Positions 55,028 through 64,000 of a DNA stretch of 64,000 nucleotides are shown here, in pieces. Each line of letters opens with the position of its first letter. The first letter of the stretch is position 1. The DNA is from Carnegiea gigantea (Eukaryota; Streptophyta; Magnoliopsida; Caryophyllales; Cactaceae): assembly GCA_029747015.1 (NCBI GenBank), contig JAKOGI010000142.1, forward strand, positions 769,501-833,500, written 5' to 3'. A program made the position numbers and the translations under genes. The notes below the pieces were generated by a model. That model had not been told where the DNA came from, searched no databases, and saw only the letters and a program-made list of their open reading frames with translations.

Positions 55028-57006
55028 TGTTGGGTTTAATGGCCCAAAATCAGCTCCGCAGATCCACCACGGATTTCAAAGAGTTTAGGCTACGGATCGT
55101 GGCGGCTAGGGTTTCGTCGTCTTAGCGGCTAGGGTTGCTCCTAGGATTTTTTGCATCCTTATACCTCTAAACCCTATATAAAGGGTCTTGCCTAGACTCT
55201 AATACTCATCCCTGAATCCCAAACCAGTAAGAAATACTTATAGAGTATTCTGTTTCCCCTATTTTAGATTTGTGAGAGAGGTTGAGGGAGATTGTAATCT
55301 AATTGCTTGATCGAATCACTCGTTGTGATTATGATCGCATTGTAATCACTCCTTCTCATAGTGGATTGTTTGTGCTCGTCGCTGTCCGTGCGTGGTTTTT
55401 CTTGAATCAATCTTAGATAAGATTTTGATGATTACAACCCAAATGTGCTAATTATGCTTGGCTTGAGTTGAGTGCTAGAATCATGTGATAAGACAGATTG
55501 TAAACATCCTGGAGATCAGTTCGAAATGCTTGAAGTTATGTGATAAAATTGTATGTTGAAAGCGACAGAAGTTGCAAACACCCTGAAGAACAGGTCGAAG
55601 AAGCTGAAATCATCAAAGTGGACACATGCATACATTATCAGCAGAGTACAAGAGTCTTTAGAATCTTAGGGCCAATTATTGGTTATATTTGTCTAGATTC
55701 TTGTTAATATGTCAAAGAAGAACTTGACTTAACACTCACCTTGAAGGAATTATTTAAGCTGACTCAGAACACTACTCAGAACAATTGAGCAAACAGGTCT
55801 GCAGTGTTCTGAGGGCAGTGAGTGCAAAAACCGATTTTCAAAGATTTTTAAGAGTTTTCCTACTGCCAAAATTCCTAATATTATTTAGGATCGATTTTCT
55901 GATAATAATGTGTTTTAGAAAGAGTACTTTCCTAAATAATATTGGTCTCCTAAAAGATTTTTCAAAAGATTTTATCTTATCCTTAAAAGATATGATTTCC
56001 TAAAAAGATAAATTCTTGAATGATTTAATTCCTTTTAAGATACTGAGTATTTTCAGAATTATTATGGAAATCAAATCCTTGCTTTTCCGTGGGTATATAA
56101 GCACTCGCCTCTCATCTCTTCAGGTAAGGTTTTTCAAGGGTTTTCACGATTGATCAAGTGCTAAAATTGCTTTTCTGAGTCTGAATTTTTCTGTGAGAAA
56201 AACCTTCAAAGTGTGCGCTTAATCAAGTCTTCATTATTGGTATAATAGGAGTTGTATGGTACCTTACGCTCAGCTTATTTAGAAGAATTCAAGTAAGGTG
56301 TTTTTTTATCTCTTTTCCGTCATCGTAATTAGAGGTTGTCCGAGTTGTTGGACGTGGTCTCTTAGGGGACGTGTGGACATTGTGTCCGTGAATATTTATC
56401 CAAGTTGGACGTGGTCTCTTAGGAGACGGTGAACGTGTTGTCCGTGTGAGCTTGTCCAAGTCTTGAGAGAACTTGGATGTGTGTTTGTAAGTAGAGTCTT
56501 GGGGGAGACTAAGTTACGTATGTGGCGTTGTCACGTGTGTTACATAGTGTAACGAACTTAGCCCGTGTTAGTGAAAGTGTTTGTTGAAATCATACTGAGG
56601 TAGGTCGTGGTTTTTACACCTTCATTGGACTAGAGGTGGTTTTCCACGTAAAAATATTATGTCTCCTTTATTATTTCCGTAATTACTTTCGCTTCTATTT
56701 CACAGAGAGCACGCATTCCAATCAGTTCTCATGAGTGTTTTGAAAGAAGTTTTGTTTTTGTCTCACTGGAAACACGCACTTCAAACTGTTCTCACAAGTG
56801 TTTTTGAAACAATTCGAAAAATCGGTAGACACAATTCGCCCCCCCTCTTGTGTCCTTGTGTGCTTAAACCTAACAGTTTTTTTTTTCCCGCATTGGGTTT
56901 CCACGTAAATCTTTGTGTTCTTTATTGTTCTTGTTATCATTGTTTACTTTTGATTATTATTATTCATCCTAACACTTCCGCTATTAGTTTGCTCTAATTC
57001 CTAACA
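55028..57006 (+). repeat. Right LTR of the Copia element, split by an insertion
   Basis: Segments 55028-55394 and 56881-57006 together match the left LTR. The break lies in the poly-T tract after the GTCCGTG word. The segments differ from the left LTR by scattered substitutions and a ~14-bp gap near 55287, so insertion of the whole element is not recent. Confidence 0.85.
55400..56875 (+). mobile_element. Nested solo LTR (Copia-type)
   Basis: The 1,476-bp insertion ends with AATTCGCCCCCCCTCTTGTG and CCTAACA, text typical of plant Copia LTR 3' ends. It starts TCTTGAATCAATC, probably a mutated TG. The 5-bp flanks GTTTT (55395-55399 and 56876-56880) form a TSD. No internal region or second LTR is present, so it is a solo LTR left by recombination. 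The poly-T context makes the exact TSD slightly ambiguous. Confidence 0.75.
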
Positions 57007-57440
57007 AACAACAACTTCGATCTAACGTGAGTCCTACTTCTAGGAATCTAGGGAGATCCGACAGCCTTATCTCCCTTGGCGCTCAGCTTTGATCTACCAT
57101 TATTTATTATTCCACTAATCAACAAACTTTTTAATTTAATTTAAAATTATCTTATTGATAATTTCTTGATAAATAAAGTGGTGTTTTCTTCAAAGGTGAA
57201 GATAATCATGCAATCCATTCATATTACGTCATTTTCCATTCATAGTTGGTTTGACATTAGACAATGTGAAGTTTTTTTTTTTTTTTTTTTTAATAAATAA
57301 AAGGGACTAACTTTCCAATCACAATTCTTGACAACTTTTGCATGTAATATGAGCATTGCATGGTAAACAAAGATTGTCAAACAAAACTAAACACACAACA
57401 ACATTCTTTTAAGTGATGAAAATCAACCAACACACACAAT
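57007..57440. other. Gap between the Copia element and the AOS gene
   Basis: AT-rich sequence with a poly-T run near 57271. It should include the 3' UTR of the minus-strand allene oxide synthase gene. No further gene is seen. Confidence 0.5.
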
Positions 57441-58859
57441 TTAATCAGCTGCTCTTTTGACTGAGATTATGGTAATATTTTCTCCCAAGAGGAAAGGCGC
57501 TACTTCGACTTGAAATGTGTCGTACCTTAAGAACAACTCGACAACCAAAAGCCTTGCAACCAACACCACAAAGTCTTTTCCGGCACATTGCTTGTTTTTC
57601 ACAGTTGGGGTTTCAGTCTCTGGTCCATTAGACCAGAACACATACTTCAACAACTTCTCCCCCTCGCCGACGAACCGATCAGGGACAAACGCGTCAGCTT
57701 GGTCGAAAATTTTTGGGTCTCTGGTTACAAATGGTTGGTACCCAAAGAGCATCTCTCCTTTCTTAACCTTAAAGGCTGCATCATGAGACTCAATGACCAA
57801 GTCCATCTTAGCTCGGCCGTACTGAAAGGGGACCGGTGGTTCAAGCCGGAGTGCCTCATAAACTGTTGATTTCATCAAGGGCATTTGTTCGAGGGCCCCC
57901 ATTGTGATTTTCCCATCACTGGACCGGACTGCAGACCGAATTTCCTCGGCTAGAAGCTGGTGGAGTTTGACCCCGGCTTGACCAATTTGTTTGACTACAT
58001 TAGGGAAGAGGACTTTCATCCCACCAAACGAATTAAAACACGTGGCGAACACCAAATTGTGACAAGCTTCTTCTTTTGAGATCCCTAACTCGGCCGCCTT
58101 GTTAAACAAGTCGGCCGAGTTCTGGTACAAGAAGTTATACAACTTCTGGTAGTCCCTCTTAACGAGGAAAGGGGGGAGACGAAAACTATGAAAAGTGAGC
58201 TCTTCTATAAACTTCGGAAGGCCCAAAGTCGTAATCGGTGCGAGCTGGAACAGAATCCATTTCCCAATTATCTTGGGCCCGTTCTGGCCCAGCTCGGTTT
58301 GGGTCGGGTTGGTTCCAAACCAAGCCCGACCTAAGAAGTTGAACGCCGCCAGATCATTGGCGTCGTTCAACAGTGCTTTGCCTTTGGTGGCTAACTCACT
58401 CTCCAAGGCATCGAACATCTCCGAGTAACTCGCACTGAACTCGGGGATGACTCGGTCGCGCCTGGAGGTCTGTAAATGGAATAGAAGCTGCTTCAACTTC
58501 TCATGGTTCGGCTCCGACGGGTCCAGATACGAGAGGATCCGGTACCCGCCAGTGAGACTCACCGACGGCATGTAAGTTCCGGTGAACAAATCCTTCTTTT
58601 CCACCTTCGAGACATCGAAAAGCGTAGGAAAGCTCTTCGCATCTAACAAAGTCACCACCCTCGGATCCGAAGAGATAAATGGGCCGGGTGGCATGTTGAC
58701 CCGGAAAACCGTCGACCCGTATTTCTTAACCCTTGACTTGAAGAACTGCTCTCTCCCTTGATTATAGAAGAAATCCTGCCTATCCCTGATGGCTCCGAAG
58801 AAGGGGACGCCATAATCGCCCGGAATCTCCTTGATCGGAGGTTCTACATTCTTTGCCAT
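57441..58859 (-). CDS. AOS: Allene oxide synthase, CYP74A
   Basis: The intronless gene encodes 472 residues from ATG 58859. AOS converts 13-hydroperoxy-linolenic acid to an unstable allene oxide, the committed step to jasmonate. CYP74 signatures are present: DLFTGTYMPS near residue 91 with the Phe typical of AOS rather than hydroperoxide lyase, the I-helix segment FATCFNSFGGMK with the AOS Asn (276), ExxR (EALR, 335-338), and the heme-ligand block NKQCAGKDF with Cys425. The frame stays open upstream to ATG 59036 (531 aa), with another in-frame ATG at 58946 that adds a Ser-rich leader. A TATA box at 58949-58957 makes the 58859 start most likely, giving a protein without a classical plastid transit peptide, as reported for some AOS proteins such as the guayule rubber-particle form. 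Confidence 0.93.
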   Translation of the reverse strand: MAKNVEPPIKEIPGDYGVPFFGAIRDRQDFFYNQGREQFFKSRVKKYGSTVFRVNMPPGPFISSDPRVVTLLDAKSFPTLFDVSKVEKKDLFTGTYMPSVSLTGGYRILSYLDPSEPNHEKLKQLLFHLQTSRRDRVIPEFSASYSEMFDALESELATKGKALLNDANDLAAFNFLGRAWFGTNPTQTELGQNGPKIIGKWILFQLAPITTLGLPKFIEELTFHSFRLPPFLVKRDYQKLYNFLYQNSADLFNKAAELGISKEEACHNLVFATCFNSFGGMKVLFPNVVKQIGQAGVKLHQLLAEEIRSAVRSSDGKITMGALEQMPLMKSTVYEALRLEPPVPFQYGRAKMDLVIESHDAAFKVKKGEMLFGYQPFVTRDPKIFDQADAFVPDRFVGEGEKLLKYVFWSNGPETETPTVKNKQCAGKDFVVLVARLLVVELFLRYDTFQVEVAPFLLGENITIISVKRAAD

Positions 58860-58948
58860 TTTTGAAGAGGAGATCCGAGATGGGTTTTTTGGGGAGGATT
58901 TAGTTTTTGGTGGATTGCTGGGTGACGATGATGAATGTATGTGCATGG

Positions 58949-58957
58949 TATATATAG
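58949..58957 (-). promoter_or_regulatory. TATA box of the AOS gene
   Basis: CTATATATA on the minus strand lies about 90 nt upstream of ATG 58859. A start site about 30 nt downstream (near 58925, at CA-rich text) would give a ~65-nt leader and would exclude the ATGs at 58946 and 59036 from the mRNA. Confidence 0.6.
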
Positions 58958-59036
58958 AAAGAGGAGAGAGAAAAAGGGGTGAAGTTCTTTTCCATTTCAT
59001 TGCATGCAATAGTTCTCTTCTAGTAATTACAAGCAC

Positions 59037-60099
59037 TAATTGTTATGTTGAGTCATGAAATATTTTTTTTTAAAAAAAAATGTTGAGTGATGAAATATAT
59101 CTTGATATAAAACAACCTTAAATATTCTGGTTCATTTTAAATTAATGTATTTTATAATTGTAAATCACCAAGTTCTCAATGATCACACTTATCGTAGATT
59201 GCTAACTATTTGTCGGCTACGCCAACGAAATATTAAACAACATTGTAATCAGATCAACGCTGTCTGTAAGGCATATAATACCTATATTTTAGAAATATGG
59301 TAAATTATAGATAAAATGATGATTTTATACAATTTATAAATTGTAATATGCTTTCATTATTCGATCATACCATTTTTTTAATTTAAAAACTTTGTGATTT
59401 GATTTTTGGATCAAAATAAAACATTTAAAAAGTATCTTGTAGTACGATATTTATCATTTTATTTGTTCTTATGAAATATGGAGAACGAATATGCAAAGAA
59501 TAAACTTTCAAAGTGTGACTGCTATTTTTTAACCCAAAAAAAATCAATTAATAGCTGGAGAAAAATTAACAAATAAAATTGGATGATAGATGGTACAATT
59601 GACGCACGAAACATGTATAGAAAATTTGCATGTTGGCAATAAACACCGTAGATTCCTAAAACAGGTGAATAAAAAAAATCCCTCGCCATACATTGGATGC
59701 CCCACATGTCTAAGTCACACCTATCATTGCAGTATTTATGCCTAAGCACCCTCGACCAGAGCGAGTCTGGCTCACATGGAAAGCATTGTCTTTCTAGTAT
59801 TGTTATGTTCTTATGTTATCATATGGGTAACATTATCTCGAAAAATATTATTCATATAATATATCCAATAATATAAAGTGGAATCTCTCTTAAATTTGTA
59901 CCTCATTATATAGAGCTAATTATATTGTCAATAATTTGGTGGCTAGCTGCTAATACTATCAGAGTAGATAATATTATTTTTTTTCCTTTTTTTTGAACAT
60001 AAATATGGAATATTAGAGATGTTAGACACAATACAATATGATGACTACAGATCTCGCATATTCAAGATACTATAAGTCAATTTTTAGGGTTCGGTAATG
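59037..60099. other. AOS upstream intergenic region
   Basis: AT-rich sequence with a T/A homopolymer junction near 59065. No gene is recognised; short frames near 59522-59749 have no motifs. Confidence 0.4.
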
Positions 60100-60645
60100 T
60101 AGTGTTTGGGCTAGCGCTTCAAGTAGCGTTTAGCGGTTTAACAAGCGTTTTTGAAAAGCTAATAATATTAACTTTTGTCATTCAAAAATAATGTTTCATA
60201 ATTTTTTGGTCAAAAATATCCTCTTGAAATTTTATCTTTGAAAATTATCCATATCTTTTATGTCAATTTACATTAGTCAACTAACTCAACAACTAAATTT
60301 GTCAAACACGTTTGCTTCAAGGCTCATATAAATAATTAACTGCTAACAACTATTCGCTCTCTGAACAACTATTGCTGCTTAAACAACTAATTTTACAGAA
60401 CAGAACTTTTGTAGGTACAAAATGAGTAATTTATGGATATTATATTAATAGTAATTCGGAATATTGATTTTTATAGGTTACATACATTGTTGTGATTTTT
60501 TAAAAGAAAATCCTGATCTTGGACTATGAACAATATACTTGATATTGCATCTCCCTTTTTTTCTTAACTAGCTATAATACTCCCTCCATCACACTCAAAC
60601 CAAAGGTGTCAAAATTTGGATTAGAAGAAGTGATCAATTAATAAT
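60100..60645. repeat. Duplicated segment, left copy
   Basis: The text GTAGTGTTTGGGCTAGCGCT opens both this segment and 62632. It is followed by shared CTGCTAACA and CTATTCGCT words. From 60418 to 60640 it matches 62797-63016 in order (TGATTTTTATAG, AAAGAAAATCCT, CTTGGACTATGAACAATATA, CATCACACT). It has diverged moderately. Confidence 0.75.
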
Positions 60646-61320
60646 TGGACTCTTTTTACACCAACGTCTGAAAATCCAACCATACTAAAATTGAGTACTA
60701 AATTCTATCTCTAAGCTAAATTCTAGATATATATATGCAACTTTTCTAGAGGTAAATAGAAAGAAATAAATATTAGACGTCTCTTATCAGTTTAAAATTG
60801 CTCGAAAAAATAGAAAAAAATAAAAATTAAAAGGTTAGTGAGACTGTAATGAAATATCCATACAATGCCCCTTGTAGTCCCCCTGTTAAGCCTATATACA
60901 CTTGTCACGGTTGTGGCTAGAGCTGGGAAAAAGTTGTTCCTTATGTCCGATTCGAAAAAAATCTAAATCCGAACATAATATTTTTTATATTTTTATTGTC
61001 CAAACTTAATTTTAATTCAAATTGAGCCTTATTCGAATTATCCGACTCCGAAAAATCGAATATCAAACTTCAATTTTTTATTCAAATTTTAACATTATCT
61101 AATTTATTCACTGTAAATTCGATCCGAATTTAAATTTTTGCCAGTGATAATTGTGGTTGTGGCTAGGCATGTAATAAACGACATGCATAGGGTTCGACGT
61201 ACCATGTGCAATTATTTGAGACATGTTAAATGATCTGTTAGATGTGATGTTTTTGGGCTAGATTAATTTAGAACAAATTAAACGTGCATGAGTTTGTGTC
61301 ATACTGTCATATTCAATTTC
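60646..61320. other. Intergenic between duplicated blocks
   Basis: AT-rich sequence without a gene. A TAGAGCTGGGAAAAAG word at 60919 looks like the left end of a TAGAG-family hAT MITE; GTTGTGGC precedes it and recurs near 61153, but the expected right terminal repeat is not intact. Confidence 0.35.
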
Positions 61321-61547
61321 ATGTTGGTACTGTTTGATTGACATTTGCGGATCAATAATGTTTCATTTCAATTCAAGAATAATCAAGGAAAGATTTTCTT
61401 ACTCTAGCCGACAACCTTGACTTACATTTGAATCCATTTTTCATGATTAAATCATGTTACGTTAGCATATAGTTCTAAACTCTAAATATAAAAAACCGAC
61501 CATAAATATTGGATGCAATCCCCCCAACACACATATACATATACACA

Positions 61548-61804
61548 GGGTGACTTTAGTAGGATGAGATGTTGTGTAGGATGAGTAGGATGATATGAGC
61601 AGTAGTGATCAGTATCTATCATTTCAGTAATCATTAGTATTATCTTGATGATCAACATATCCTTAAGGCAACCTTTGAAAATTTGTTCCAGATGTGCTGA
61701 TCACCAATGTAATACTAACGATCACTGATACAATAGTTATTGATCACTACTGATCATCTCATGCTACTCATCCTACATAAGATCTCATCCTATCAAAGTC
61801 ATGC

Positions 61805-61806
<2 letters not shown>
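61548..61806. mobile_element. Foldback (hairpin) MITE, copy 1
   Basis: The 259-bp element is almost entirely one inverted repeat. The left arm starts GGGTGACTTTAGTAGGATGA. The right arm, inverted, starts GGGCATGACTTTGATAGGAT. The arms pair for about 115 bp, through GTAGGATGAGTAG, CAGTAGTGATCA and GTTAGTATTA-like blocks, leaving a short loop. No coding capacity. Confidence 0.8.

Positions 61807-61846
<40 letters not shown>
61807..61846. repeat. (TA)n microsatellite
   Basis: About 19 TA units at the junction between the two tandem units. Confidence 0.9.
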
Positions 61847-61847
<1 letters not shown>

Positions 61848-62076
61848 GTTAGTACTGTTTGATTGACATTTGCACGTCAATAATGTTTCATTTCAATTCA
61901 GGAATAATCAAGGAAGATTTTATGCTTACTCTAGCCGACAACCTTGACTTACATTTGAATCCATTTTTCATGATTAAATCATGTTACGTTAGCATATAGT
62001 TCTAAACTCTAAATATAAAAAACCGACCATAAATATTGAAGATACAATCCCCCCAACACACATATACATATACACA

Positions 62077-62335
62077 GGGTGACTTTAGTAGGATGAGATG
62101 TTGTGTAGGATGAGTAGGATGAAATGAGCAGTAGTGATCAGTATCTATCATTTCAGTAATCGTTAGTATTATCTTGATAATCAACATATCCTTAAGGCAA
62201 CCTTTGAAAATTTGTTCCAGATGTGCTGATCACCAATGTAATACTAACGATCATTGATACAATAGTTATTGATCACTACTGATCATCTCATCCTACTCAT
62301 CCTACATAAGATCTCATCCTATCAAAGTCATGCCC
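62077..62335. mobile_element. Foldback (hairpin) MITE, copy 2
   Basis: This is the same hairpin element as 61548-61806, carried along by the tandem duplication rather than inserted independently, because the flanking text is duplicated too. Only a few bases differ from copy 1. Confidence 0.8.
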
Positions 62336-62341
62336 ATATAT

Positions 62342-62631
62342 ATATATGTGTGTGTGTGTGCGCACGTGCGCATGCGCACACTTGAATCCATATTTCATAA
62401 TTAAATCAACCCCCCTACCCCCGACCCCCACCCCCACCCAGATAGATGAAATGAATCCTCTCAAAGGGGAAAAGAAGGGAGAAGAACCAGAGAAAATCGT
62501 CTTTCTTTTCTTTTGCTTTCTTTTTTCTTTTTCTTTTTCTTTTTTGTTTCCTCTAATTTCCTTCTCCATCCTCTTAACTAATTTTTCTTGAATCATTCAT
62601 GACATATGGCTTACATCTTTATTGTCGACCA
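62342..62631. other. Microsatellite and low-complexity block
   Basis: (TA)n, (TG)n and alternating CG/CA words at about 62337-62382 are followed by the third-unit stub, a C-rich stretch near 62411-62440 and CT/TTTTC-rich text near 62500-62570. The low-complexity frames here are not genes. Confidence 0.6.
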
Positions 62632-63016
62632 AGTAGTGTTTGGGCTAGCGCTTCAGGGAGTGTTCAGTGGTTTAAGGAGCGTTTCTGAACACATTTTCTT
62701 CAAGGCTCATATAAATAGTTAACTGCTAACAGCTATTCGCTTTATAAATAGTTATTTGCTTCTTAAACAGTTAACTTTGCAGAATAGAACCTTTATTGGT
62801 CCAAATGAATAATTTATGAATATTATATTAATAATAATTCAGAACATTGATTTTTATAGACTACATACATTGTTCTGATTTTTTAAAAGAAAATCCTAAT
62901 CTTGGACTATGAACAATATACTAGACACTGCATCTCCTTTTTTTTCTTAAATGGCTACAATACTCCTTCCATCACACTAAAGTTGTCAAATTTTGGATTG
63001 GAAGAAGTAATTAAGG
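62632..63016. repeat. Duplicated segment, right copy
   Basis: This is the partner of 60100-60645. It lacks about 160 bp that the left copy has between GCGTTTCTGAA-like text and CTTCAAGGCTCATATAAATA. Together the pair brackets the 61321-62345 tandem duplication. Confidence 0.75.
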
Positions 63017-63679
63017 GAACATATTATAACTTCCATTAATATTTTGCTATGAAAATGACAATTTTTAAGGAATTATCATATTATATCTTATTTTAACCAA
63101 TCAAATATTAAATCAGCAAGACTTTAATAATAACATGGATAATTTCTAAGCAACGCTTAAATTGATATTGTTACTTTAATTTATGTTATAACGGGCACGT
63201 TGGGACACCCACAATAAAATATTTGACAAATAAAATATTTTGACCTCTTCTTAATGACAAGGGATTAGGTAGTAAACCCCAACCTCGTCCTATAGAATGG
63301 GATTTAATTATATTAATCACTTGCAATTATTTTTGTTAAGAGCATCTATCAATAGATTATTTGAAGTAGGTAGGTTTGTCTATGCATATCTTGTATGTAC
63401 ATCCACTTTAGATTATTTTACAATTGAAATGAAATGGTCAATTTAGTACTGCTTAGGATGTTCAAGGATTGATTAAAAGATATTAAAAAAACCAAGTGCT
63501 CCTCGTTGTTAAATCACTATGATTAAGCTACTTAGTGATGATGTTAATTGCCTAGGTTGCATCCCTTACAAGATATAAGGGAGGGAAATAAACCAAGTGC
63601 TCCAACTTGTTCAAAGATTAATTACAGTATATAAAAAAGCATGGAGTTAAGGGCAATTACCAAGAAACCACTAGTTAAT
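63017..63679. other. Intergenic, no gene recognised
   Basis: AT-rich sequence without convincing open frames or repeat ends. Confidence 0.4.
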
Positions 63680-63909
63680 TAGAGTCTGTTCTTTTCGTTA
63701 GGAAATATGAGTTGAGATTGATTGAAGTGGGTATTTTTTTGTCGAAGTGGGTTGATTTTTTTTTATATGAGGGGTAGAAGTTGGTTAAAACAGTGAGAAG
63801 TGGGTTGAAGTTGGTTGAAATGCATATTTTTTTATTACAGTTGATAAAGTGGGTTGAAATTGGTTAAAATTGATAAATCCCGATTTACCAACGAAAAGAA
63901 CAGGGCCTT
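63680..63909. repeat. 10-nt-repeat MITE-like element, copy H
   Basis: The left end GAGTCTGTTCTTTTCGTTAG and the right end (inverted) GGCCCTGTTCTTTTCGTTGG are flanked on both sides by TTA, a plausible 3-bp TSD. The interior decamer is GGGTTGAAGT-like, the reverse complement of the motif in copies A and B. This is the most intact member. Confidence 0.75.
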
Positions 63910-64000
63910 AGTCCTCATTTGTTAATAAAGTTTTAGAATCTTGGATTTTAATAGTGTGAGCTTTTGGAAATTTGGAAGTAAATACCAACCTTCACAAATA

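Larger units (their letters stand above)
53057..57006 (+). mobile_element. Internally deleted Ty1/Copia LTR retrotransposon
   Basis: The element begins TGTTGGG and ends CTAACA, with a perfect 5-bp TSD AACAA (53052-53056 and 57007-57011). The left LTR is 53057-53573. The right LTR starts at 55028 and ends at 57006, interrupted by a 1,476-bp solo LTR. A primer-binding site matching initiator tRNA-Met (TGGTATCAAAAC) follows the left LTR. The ~1.45-kb internal region keeps gag and part of protease, then jumps to the last residues of pol (KFKYHLNSIGV). Integrase, reverse transcriptase and RNase H are missing. It is non-autonomous and has decayed frames. Confidence 0.92.
61321..62345. repeat. Tandem duplication (~525-bp unit) plus a third remnant
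   Basis: Units begin ATGTTRGTACTGTTTGATTG at 61321 and 61846 and run to GCCCATATATA. A stub of a third unit (CTTGAATCCAT, TAATTAAATCA) follows the TG/CG microsatellite at about 62382-62410. The unit junction is a (TA)n tract. The copies are very similar, so the duplication is fairly recent. Confidence 0.9.

Noticed and set aside
62297..62596. Lys/Glu-rich minus frame of 99 codons
   Set aside because: It is a translation of CT/TTTTC-rich and microsatellite sequence with no family resemblance.

Overview
This window is nuclear DNA from a flowering plant, probably a eudicot. The evidence is AT-rich intergenic sequence, multi-exon genes with short U-rich introns, plant-only gene families (CYP74 allene oxide synthase, plant-type kinesin-13, plant IST1-like) and dense plant transposon debris. 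The species cannot be named from the sequence.

Five protein genes and one tRNA gene are supported. From left to right they are: a single-exon membrane-anchored protein of unknown function (10153-11031, minus); a six-exon IST1-like ESCRT regulator (11775-18183, minus); an eleven-exon organellar tRNA(Ile)-lysidine synthetase-like gene of the RASPBERRY3 type (22592-29071, minus); tRNA-Leu(AAG) (39245-39324, minus); a twelve-exon kinesin-13, closest to KIN-13B (41304-49656, plus); and an intronless CYP74A allene oxide synthase (57441-58859, minus). I rebuilt the exon chains by hand from splice sites, reading phase and family motifs. All phases close, giving 664, 692 and 709 residues for the three spliced genes. 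The genes are unrelated housekeeping or hormone functions; nothing suggests a cluster or operon.

The rest is mobile DNA. Many insertions can be defined by target-site duplications (TSDs). They include two non-autonomous Helitrons (29355-30374 minus; 35063-38334 plus), each seated in a microsatellite, and a Copia element with TSD AACAA (53057-57006) that lost most of pol and carries a nested solo LTR in its 3' LTR. There are three 5'-truncated RTE insertions, one only 43 bp long with a 19-bp TSD. An L1-type LINE 3' end, four or five hAT-type MITEs with 8-bp TSDs, two hairpin (foldback) elements inside a tandem duplication and a probable SINE complete the list.

The most unusual pattern is a group of short elements that share ends resembling GGCCCTGTTCTTTTCG. 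Their interiors are degenerate tandem repeats of about 10 nt, but the 10-nt unit differs between copies. Copies lie near 0.4, 1.4, 20.7, 21.4, 26.4, 32.4 and 63.7 kb. I know of no name for this design.
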